Assembly (NCBI RefSeq): GCF_000425725.1
Contig: NZ_KE384439.1
Location: 31,084 to 95,083 of the forward strand
Reading direction: 5' to 3'
DNA: 64,000 nucleotides
Source: Halomonas halocynthiae DSM 14573
Lineage (GTDB): Bacteria; Pseudomonadota; Gammaproteobacteria; Pseudomonadales; Halomonadaceae
In this document: in pieces, positions 58,182 to 64,000 of the stretch
How the letters are laid out: the number at the start of each line of letters is the position of its first letter
How positions within the stretch are numbered: the first letter of the stretch is position 1
Program-made: the position numbers and the translations under genes
Notes under the pieces: generated by a model
Database searches by the model: none
Seen by the model: only the letters and a program-made list of their open reading frames with translations
What the model was told of the DNA's origin: nothing

Positions 58182-59927
58182 TTGAAAGATCAGTCAGGAT
58201 GGGCGCTCTACAAGCGGCTGATGGGCTATGTCAGGCCGCATTGGGTGGCATTCGCGCTGGCTATTCTCGGCTATGCTATTTATGCCGGAGCCAGTACTGC
58301 GCTTGCCGAAATGATGAAGCAGTTGATCGACGGTATTCAAAAGCCGACGGCTGATTTCCGGTTAATGCTGCCGTTATTTGTGATCGGAATGTTTGCTGCT
58401 CGAGGGTTGGGAACATTTCTCGGGACTTTTTACATGAGCCAAGTGGCACGCAACTTGGTGCATGCGCTGCGTTGCGATGTGTTTAATCATATGATGCATT
58501 TGCCGGGGAGCTTTTTTGATGCCCACTCTTCGGGCCAGATGGTGTCTCGAGTTACGTATCATGTGGAGCAGGTCACTGGTGCAGCGACTAAGGCGATTAC
58601 CATTTTGCTGCGCGAAGGGTTATTTCTGATTGGCCTGGTGTCTTATCTTTTATGGACCAACTGGATGCTGACGCTGTTGTTCCTTGCCGTGACACCAGTG
58701 ATCGGCGGCGTAGTCAGTTATACCAGTAAACGCTTCCGGAAAATTTCAAAACGCATACAGCACTCAATGGGCGACGTGACACATCGGGCGTCTGAAGCAC
58801 TGTCAGGCTATCGAGTCGTGCGCACACATGGCGCAGAAGAGTACGAAAAACAGCGTTTTGCCCAGGCCAGTGAGGTCAATCGTCAACAAAGCATTAAAGA
58901 GGCGCTGATTCGCGCGGTCAGCACACCGGTTATTCAGTTGTTAGTGGCGGTTTCTTTGGCCTGTCTGGTGTGGCTGGCCATGTCACCTAAGCTGTTGGCG
59001 GATATGACGCCGGGTGAGTTTGTGGCGTTTATCACTGCGGCGTCACTGATGGCCAAACCCGTGCGTCAACTGACGGATATTAATCCTACGATACAAAAAG
59101 GTATTGCGGCGGCGGCTGAGTTGTTTGGGCTGATGGAAGAACCGGTCGAAATTGATGACGGCACTTATGAGGCGCAGCGCCCAGAAGGCCGATTGACATT
59201 CGAGCAGGTCTGTTTTCGTTACCGTGATGACTTGCCGGATGTGCTCAGTGATATCGCGCTGGATATCGCCCCAGGTGAAATGGTCGCTATTGTTGGGCGA
59301 TCTGGTAGCGGAAAAACGACGTTGGTCGGTCTGCTTCCTCGCTTCTATCGTCCCACCAAAGGACGCGTGCTGCTTGATGGGATTGATATTAATGACTACA
59401 AACTGCAGCCATTACGCCGTCAAATTGCGCTGGTCTCTCAGCAGGTGACGCTGTTCAATGCCACCATTGCTGAAAATATTGCCTATGGCGAGGAAGCTCC
59501 TGACCCGTCAGCAATTGAAGCGGCTGCACGAGCGGCTCATGCCCATGAGTTTATCCAGTATCTGAACCAGGGTTACGCTACCCGAGTTGGAGAAGATGGT
59601 GTCATGTTGTCTGGTGGCCAACGCCAGCGGTTGGCTATTGCTCGAGCAATCTATCGTGATGCATCACTGTTGATACTTGATGAGGCAACCTCGGCGCTGG
59701 ATACCGAGTCTGAGCGTTATATTCAGGCGGCTTTGGAAGAAGTCAGTCGTGGGCGCACCACGCTGGTTATTGCTCATCGATTGTCGACCATTGAACGAGC
59801 TGACCGTATTCTGGTGATGGAAAAAGGCGTCATCATAGAGCAGGGCAAGCACAGCGAGCTATTGGCGAAAGAGGGCGCTTACGCGGCGTTACACCGGCTG
59901 CAGTTTCAAGATGTGGCTTCTCAATGA
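58182..59927 (+). CDS. msbA: Lipid A flippase MsbA
   Basis: Homodimeric ABC exporter flipping lipid A-core across the inner membrane. The 581 residues have six N-terminal membrane helices (about 20-300, with HLPGSFFDAHSSGQMVSRVT) and an ATPase domain with Walker A GRSGSGKTT, Q-loop SQQVTLFNATIAENI, signature LSGGQRQRLAIARAI and Walker B LLILDEATSALD. The best start is a TTG at 58182 after AGGCGGGA, giving MKDQSGWALYKRLMGYVRPH; no ATG lies at a suitable place upstream. It overlaps lpxK by four bases. Confidence 0.95.
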   Translation: MKDQSGWALYKRLMGYVRPHWVAFALAILGYAIYAGASTALAEMMKQLIDGIQKPTADFRLMLPLFVIGMFAARGLGTFLGTFYMSQVARNLVHALRCDVFNHMMHLPGSFFDAHSSGQMVSRVTYHVEQVTGAATKAITILLREGLFLIGLVSYLLWTNWMLTLLFLAVTPVIGGVVSYTSKRFRKISKRIQHSMGDVTHRASEALSGYRVVRTHGAEEYEKQRFAQASEVNRQQSIKEALIRAVSTPVIQLLVAVSLACLVWLAMSPKLLADMTPGEFVAFITAASLMAKPVRQLTDINPTIQKGIAAAAELFGLMEEPVEIDDGTYEAQRPEGRLTFEQVCFRYRDDLPDVLSDIALDIAPGEMVAIVGRSGSGKTTLVGLLPRFYRPTKGRVLLDGIDINDYKLQPLRRQIALVSQQVTLFNATIAENIAYGEEAPDPSAIEAAARAAHAHEFIQYLNQGYATRVGEDGVMLSGGQRQRLAIARAIYRDASLLILDEATSALDTESERYIQAALEEVSRGRTTLVIAHRLSTIERADRILVMEKGVIIEQGKHSELLAKEGAYAALHRLQFQDVASQ

Positions 59928-60940
59928 AAAGGTTGAGTGAGCGTTGGTTGCGTGCTGCCTATCGTCAACGTACGGGTTGGCTTTATGTGTTAACACCATT
60001 GGCTTGGCTGTACCGTTGCGTCATCAAACAGCGTGCTCAAGCTTACGCTACCGGCCAGCGTGACGTTTGGCATGCTCCTGTGCCAGTCATTGTGGTGGGC
60101 AACTTGACCCTTGGCGGTACCGGAAAGTCGCCGCTGGTAGCCTGGCTTGCACGTTTTCTTGCTGACAACGGTTGGCGTCCGGGTATTTTGTCACGAGGCT
60201 ATGGAGGAAAGTCCCATTATTATCCTTTGCTGATAGAGGATGATACCCCAGCCTCTGTGTGCGGTGATGAACCGCGCATGCTAGCTGATCAGTGCAATGT
60301 GCCTGTTGTGGTTGACCCAGATAGGCCGCGCGGCGGACGCTTATTGGTTGAGCAGGGTTGCGACATTGTACTTAGCGATGATGGGCTGCAGCACTTAGCT
60401 CTAGCGCGTACTCTGGAGCTTGTGGTGGTGGATGGCTATCGTGGGCTGGGCAATGGCCGGTGCCTTCCCGCCGGCCCACTGCGAGAGCCGGTTGAGCGCC
60501 TGAACAGTGTTGACGCCGTCATCGTTAATGGTGAGTTACGGCATCCTTTGCCCGTGAGTGCATGGAAAATGGACTTGAACCCTGCCGCTTGGCGTGTGCT
60601 TGGTGCGCCTGCTGAGCAACGCTGTTCGCTCTTTCCGTTACCGTTTTCCCCCCCTGTGCATGCCGTGGCCGCTATTGGCCGCCCAGCACGCTTTTTCGAG
60701 ACCCTGACAGCGCTGGGTCTCAAACTTAGCTCGGCGGTTGGTTTTGCTGACCATCATCGCTTCTGCGTTGATGAGCTGAGTTTCGATGATGGCAAGCCGT
60801 TGGTTATGACGGCAAAGGATGCCGTTAAGTGTCATTCTCTCGACCTAAAGAATGCGTGGGTGCTGGATGTTGACGCCGCTCCTGAGCCAGCGTTTGTTGC
60901 TTGGCTTGAGCAGCAGCTGATCATGCTGCGGTCGGCCTAG
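59924..60940 (+). CDS. lpxK: Tetraacyldisaccharide 4'-kinase LpxK
   Basis: Membrane-associated kinase that phosphorylates the lipid A precursor at the 4' position. The 338 residues include one N-terminal amphipathic/membrane helix, the P-loop GNLTLGGTGKSPLVAWLA, ILSRGYGGKS, GDEPRMLADQC, VVVDPDRPRGG, LSDDGLQHLALAR and MTAKDAVKC. It is coupled to msbA by ATGA. Confidence 0.96.
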   Translation: MKRLSERWLRAAYRQRTGWLYVLTPLAWLYRCVIKQRAQAYATGQRDVWHAPVPVIVVGNLTLGGTGKSPLVAWLARFLADNGWRPGILSRGYGGKSHYYPLLIEDDTPASVCGDEPRMLADQCNVPVVVDPDRPRGGRLLVEQGCDIVLSDDGLQHLALARTLELVVVDGYRGLGNGRCLPAGPLREPVERLNSVDAVIVNGELRHPLPVSAWKMDLNPAAWRVLGAPAEQRCSLFPLPFSPPVHAVAAIGRPARFFETLTALGLKLSSAVGFADHHRFCVDELSFDDGKPLVMTAKDAVKCHSLDLKNAWVLDVDAAPEPAFVAWLEQQLIMLRSA

Positions 60941-61002
60941 CCTGACTCGTGGTTGTGTAACATAGCGGGCTCTAAGTAATACCTCGTGTGGAGACTGAAA
61001 CG

Positions 61003-61212
61003 ATGGATAAGCAATTATTGGCAATGTTGGTATGCCCACTGTGTAAGGGCAAGCTGAGTTATGAGCGCGACGCAAGCGAATTGTGGTGTCGTTATGATGG
61101 CTTGGCTTACCCCGTTCGCGATGGCATTCCAGTGATGTTGCCAGAGCAAGCACGGCAGCTAAGCGTGGATGAGAAGCATCCACCGTCAACAGGCCCGATG
61201 AGCAAGGATTGA
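61003..61212 (+). CDS. Trm112/YcaR-family small zinc-ribbon protein
   Basis: A 69-residue protein with two of the four possible zinc-binding cysteines in LVCPLCKGKL and one in LWCRYDGLAYPVRDGIPVMLP, the UPF0434/Trm112 pattern. In eukaryotes Trm112 activates methyltransferases; the bacterial role is not known. The ATG at 61003 (GGAG upstream) is preferred over an upstream GTG. Between lpxK and kdsB, its standard location. Confidence 0.94.
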   Translation: MDKQLLAMLVCPLCKGKLSYERDASELWCRYDGLAYPVRDGIPVMLPEQARQLSVDEKHPPSTGPMSKD

Positions 61213-61224
61213 AGGAGCCGTTGT

Positions 61225-62016
61225 ATGCACGACTTCATTGTTGTCATTCCGTCGCGCTACGACTCTAGTCGTTTGCCAGGTAAGCCGTTGGCGGATATTG
61301 GTGGGTTGCCTATGGTTCAGCGTGTTTGGCAACAAACGAGAAACAGCAGTGCCTCGCGCCGAATTGTTGCGGTTGATGATCCGCGTATCTGTCAGGCCCT
61401 GGAAGGCAGTGGTGCTGAAGTGCTGATGACACGCGTTGACCATCCTTCTGGTACCGATCGGTTGGCTGAGGTTGTGACACAGCTAGCACTACCTGATGAC
61501 GCCATTGTGGTTAATGTGCAAGGCGACGAGCCGTTGATTCCGGCGGCATTAATTGATCAAGTGGCTGCACTGTTAGCGGCAGATCCTCTGGCGTCAATCG
61601 CAACGCTAGCAGAGCCTATAACGGACAAAGCGAGCCTGTTTAACCCTAATGTGGTGAAAGTGGTTGTTAATGTGCAGGGTCGAGCACTGTATTTTTCTCG
61701 GGCTCCTATCCCTTGGCAGCGTGAGGGCTGGGAAGGGCAAGACGACGCTTTAAGCGATGACAGTCAACTCGCTAACGGTGGGTGGCTTCGTCATGTAGGA
61801 ATCTATGCTTATCGTGTTGGGTTCCTGCGTGCTTTTCAGCAGTGGCCCCCTGCGCCGCTCGAGGAACTGGAACAGCTTGAACAGTTGCGCGCTTTATATC
61901 ATGGGCATGCAATTCAGGTGGGCCTGGCGATTGAAACGCACCCGGCGGGCGTGGATACCGCTGAGGACCTTGAGCGAGTGCGGGATTTTATCTCCCTAAC
62001 TCATGGAGGCGCTTGA
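61225..62016 (+). CDS. kdsB: CMP-Kdo synthetase KdsB
   Basis: Activates Kdo with CTP for LPS inner core assembly. The 263 residues show [76 protein letters not shown] and [12 protein letters not shown]. With kdsC and kdsD at the left end, three of the four Kdo pathway genes are in this window; kdsA is not. It overlaps the phosphatase gene in TGATG. Confidence 0.97.
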   Translation: MHDFIVVIPSRYDSSRLPGKPLADIGGLPMVQRVWQQTRNSSASRRIVAVDDPRICQALEGSGAEVLMTRVDHPSGTDRLAEVVTQLALPDDAIVVNVQGDEPLIPAALIDQVAALLAADPLASIATLAEPITDKASLFNPNVVKVVVNVQGRALYFSRAPIPWQREGWEGQDDALSDDSQLANGGWLRHVGIYAYRVGFLRAFQQWPPAPLEELEQLEQLRALYHGHAIQVGLAIETHPAGVDTAEDLERVRDFISLTHGGA

Positions 62017-62495
62017 TGATTCGTGTGCTGTTTGTGTGCTTGGGCAATATTTGCCGTTCTCCTACTGCTGAAGGCGTGTTTCGCCAACAGTTGCGCGAGT
62101 CAGGGCTGACGGAGCGGGTTGAGGTCGACTTTTGTGGTGTGGCGGGCTGGCACCAGGGAAAGGCACCAGACCCGCGCGCTCAAGCAGCTGCTGCTGAGCG
62201 AGGTGTTGATATCTCAGGGCTCAGGGCTAGGCAGCTTAACGTCGGTGATTTTGAGCGTTTTGATTATGTTTTGGCCATGGACCACGATAACTTGGCTGCC
62301 ATACATGGCATGTGCCCTGAGGGAAGTCAGGTACAGAAAACGCTGTTTCTTACCTATGCGGGGCAATCCGATATGTCGGTGCCGGATCCTTACTATGGGG
62401 GAGACGAGGGATTTGAGGAGGTGCTAGACCTGATCGAAGCGGCATCGCGTGGTCTGATTGGCGAGCTTGCTAAGCGTACAGGTCATCGCTTGTGA
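62016..62495 (+). CDS. Low-molecular-weight protein tyrosine phosphatase
   Basis: The 159-residue phosphatase has the active-site loop VCLGNICRSPTAEG (Cys-x5-Arg-Ser) near residue 8 and the catalytic Asp in VPDPYYGG. Substrates are unknown; members elsewhere act on tyrosine kinases of polysaccharide export, but none is encoded here. The ATG at 62016 has GGAGG at ideal spacing and overlaps the kdsB stop. It overlaps murB by four bases. Confidence 0.95.
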   Translation: MIRVLFVCLGNICRSPTAEGVFRQQLRESGLTERVEVDFCGVAGWHQGKAPDPRAQAAAAERGVDISGLRARQLNVGDFERFDYVLAMDHDNLAAIHGMCPEGSQVQKTLFLTYAGQSDMSVPDPYYGGDEGFEEVLDLIEAASRGLIGELAKRTGHRL

Positions 62496-63517
62496 GGATT
62501 TTTAGCGAGCATGACCTGAGTCAGCTAAACACCCTGGGGCTACCCTGTGTAGCAGAGCAGTTTGCAGAGGCGGACAGTAGTGATAGCCTGCTGGCCGTGT
62601 TGAGTGAGGCGCGTAATAACGCCGTAACAGTGCTTGGCGGTGGCAGTAATCTAATTCTGCCGCCTTATCTCCATGGCATGGTGGTTCAGCCAACCATGGC
62701 TGAGCGGCATTTCGAACCGCTTGCCAACGGCGGGGTTCGAGTGCGTGTAGGCGCTGGTGTTAACTGGCATGAGCTAGTCATAGCGGCAGCCAGCAGAGGG
62801 CTTTGGGGCATCGAAAACTTAGCGTTGATCCCTGGCCATTGTGGCGCGGCACCGATTCAGAATATTGGGGCTTACGGCGTTGAGTTATCGGATGTATTGG
62901 AGTGCGTTGAGCTGGTGGATATTCGAACGGGAAAACGTGTAAGTATCGATGCCGATGAGTGTGAGTTCGGCTATCGAGACAGCGTTTTTAAGAGAAGGTT
63001 AGACAGCTGTGTGGTGATTACCTCGATAACCTTACGACTCAGTCGTCGCCCTCAGCCACGGCTGGGTTATGGTGACTTGGTTGAGCGTGTAGGCGGTTCA
63101 CCCAGTGCGTTAGATGTTGCTGAAGCGGTGGGTGCGGTGCGCCGTGAAAAATTACCTGATCCTCGGCAGTTGGCCAATGCCGGCAGTTTTTTCAAAAATC
63201 CGTTAGTCTCCGCACGCCAGGTGCAAATGTTGTTGTCTAGTTACCCTGATATGCCTCATTACCTTCAATCTGATGGGCGAAGTAAGCTTGCCGCTGGCTG
63301 GATGATAGACCAGTGCGGGCTGAAAGGCTGGAGAGAAGGGCACTTTGGGGTGCATGATCGCCAAGCATTAGTGTTGGTGCATCACGGTGGTGGAAGTGCG
63401 CAGGAACTCTTGGATTTTTCCGCCACGGTCGCTAATGAGGTTAATCGGCGCTTTGGGGTAACGTTGGAGCGTGAGCCGCGGTTGGCAGGCGGTGGTGAGG
63501 CTGAGTGGGTTAATTAG
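62492..63517 (+). CDS. murB: UDP-N-acetylenolpyruvoylglucosamine reductase MurB
   Basis: FAD enzyme that reduces the MurA product to UDP-MurNAc. The 341 residues show HDLSQLNTLGLPCVAEQF, the FAD loop VLGGGSNLILP, IPGHCGAAPIQNIGAYGVEL, YRDSVFKRR, the catalytic Ser region NAGSFFKNPLVS and AAGWMIDQCGLKGWREG. It is the type I form as in E. coli. The start is a GTG at 62492 inside the phosphatase stop. Confidence 0.97.
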   Translation: MRIFSEHDLSQLNTLGLPCVAEQFAEADSSDSLLAVLSEARNNAVTVLGGGSNLILPPYLHGMVVQPTMAERHFEPLANGGVRVRVGAGVNWHELVIAAASRGLWGIENLALIPGHCGAAPIQNIGAYGVELSDVLECVELVDIRTGKRVSIDADECEFGYRDSVFKRRLDSCVVITSITLRLSRRPQPRLGYGDLVERVGGSPSALDVAEAVGAVRREKLPDPRQLANAGSFFKNPLVSARQVQMLLSSYPDMPHYLQSDGRSKLAAGWMIDQCGLKGWREGHFGVHDRQALVLVHHGGGSAQELLDFSATVANEVNRRFGVTLEREPRLAGGGEAEWVN

Positions 63518-63581
63518 TGAAAGCGCTGCAATGGAAAAACGGTAGGATCAGCTGACGTAAAATGTACGATAACAGTTAAGT

Positions 63582-63616
63582 AAAAGCCCCGAGGCGCGGA
63601 GTCTCGGGGCTTTTTT
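63582..63616. terminator. Bidirectional terminator between murB and rne
   Basis: AAAAGCCCCGAG and CTCGGGGCTTTTTT form a 12-base-pair stem with an A-run on one side and a T-run on the other, serving both converging genes. Confidence 0.93.
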
Positions 63617-63622
63617 ATGCTA

Positions 63623-63642
63623 GGTGCCAGAGAGCTGGCACC
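63623..63642. other. Hairpin downstream of rne
   Basis: GGTGCCAG and CTGGCACC form a perfect eight-base-pair stem with a four-base loop, just after the rne stop on the minus strand and before the terminator. It may protect the rne mRNA 3' end. Confidence 0.6.
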
Positions 63643-63656
63643 TGGTTTACGCAGAG

Positions 63657-64000
63657 TTAGCTTGGCTTGTTATCCGCGTTTTGTTCACGCTGTCGCTTTT
63701 CGCGAGGATCGTTGTGAGCCCTGCGACGCTTGCGTGGTGCTGGCTTGGTGCCTGCCACCTGCGCCTCAGCAGACGTAGGTTCTGGTTTAGATGCTGGCTT
63801 AGGCTCAGACTTAGTCTCTGGCGTGGGCGCAGTCTCAACCGCTTTTGCCTCAACGGGCTTAGGCTCAGACTTAGGCTCTGGCGTAGGCGCAGTCTCAACC
63901 GCCTTCGCTTCAACGGGCTTAGGCACAGGCTCAGACTCAGACTTAGTCTCTGGTTTAGATGCTGGCTTAGGCTCAGACTTAGGCTCTGGCGTGGGCGCAG
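63657..64000 (-). CDS. rne: Ribonuclease E, C-terminal tail (partial at right edge)
   Basis: The leftward frame enters from the right edge and stops at 63657. The 113 visible residues are disordered and rich in Pro, Glu, Lys and Ala, with repeats of the type KPVEAKAVETAPTPEPKSEP, then a basic patch KPAPRKRRRAHNDPREKRQR and the end NADNKPS. This fits the RNase E scaffold region carrying Arg-rich RNA-binding sites. Identification also rests on position beside murB, as in Pseudomonas; the catalytic half lies outside the window. Confidence 0.8.
   Translation of the reverse strand, partial: APTPEPKSEPKPASKPETKSESEPVPKPVEAKAVETAPTPEPKSEPKPVEAKAVETAPTPETKSEPKPASKPEPTSAEAQVAGTKPAPRKRRRAHNDPREKRQREQNADNKPS
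63771..63945 (-). repeat. 60-base coding repeats in the rne tail
   Basis: Two adjacent 20-residue units (PVEAKAVETAPTPE-P/T-KSEPK) are encoded by near-identical 60-base repeats, with partial further copies (APTPEPKSEPKPASKPE) continuing to the right edge. Such repeats expand and shrink by slippage. Confidence 0.75.

Noticed and set aside
63647..63913. Minus-strand frame coding Arg/Leu/Ser repeats
   Set aside because: It is a shifted frame of the repetitive rne tail; the Pro/Glu/Lys frame is the one that fits RNase E.

Overview
The window is chromosomal core DNA of a gammaproteobacterium, most likely a member of the Halomonadaceae (Halomonas or a close relative). This rests on gene order closely matching the Pseudomonas/Oceanospirillales layout, moderate GC content, short-form HisG, meso-DAP-type MurE, a DolP/LpoA/YraN block and acidic proteins. 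No phage, transposon, tRNA or CRISPR array was seen. Genus is inference; I could not run a search.

Left part (1-10887): the start of rpoN, then lptB-lptA-lptC-kdsC-kdsD leftwards (LPS transport and Kdo synthesis). Divergent from these runs mlaF-E-D-C-B-ibaG-murA-hisG-hisD (outer-membrane lipid asymmetry, first step of peptidoglycan, histidine). At 10917-11154 lie three and a half tandem copies of a 67-base REP-like unit, followed by an accessory SbcD/SbcC-like nuclease-ATPase pair (11210-15012). The pair sits where related genomes continue directly to the AlgW/DegS-type protease gene. Next come that protease, a NIF3 protein, zapG, zapE, rplM-rpsI, petABC (cytochrome bc1), sspA-sspB, dolP-diaA-yraN-lpoA (leftward) and rsmI.

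Middle (28830-46919): rnpB (RNase P RNA), then only about 35 bases later the division and cell-wall cluster rsmH-ftsL-ftsI-murE-murF-mraY-murD-ftsW-murG-murC-ddlB-ftsQ-ftsA-ftsZ, then lpxC. mraZ, usually the first gene of this cluster, is missing.

Right part (47077-64000): dciA (leftward), then a 120-residue ORF directly upstream of secA with a signal peptide and a C-terminal Arg-Gly-Pro-Pro two residues before its stop. This is the layout of a SecM-type translation-arrest regulator and is the most interesting candidate in the window. Then secA, argJ, a Nudix/ThiE-like fusion, a single lolC-type permease with lolD (no lolE), a DUF2062 protein, comEC, msbA-lpxK-trm112-like-kdsB-ptp-murB, and the repetitive C-terminal tail of rne running off the right edge.

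Most genes serve envelope building: LPS (lpt, kds, lpxC, lpxK, msbA), phospholipid (mla), lipoprotein (lol), peptidoglycan (mur, ddl, fts, lpoA) and protein export (secA). Many are translationally coupled by ATGA or TGATG overlaps. ORF starts were chosen by Shine-Dalgarno position and family N-termini.
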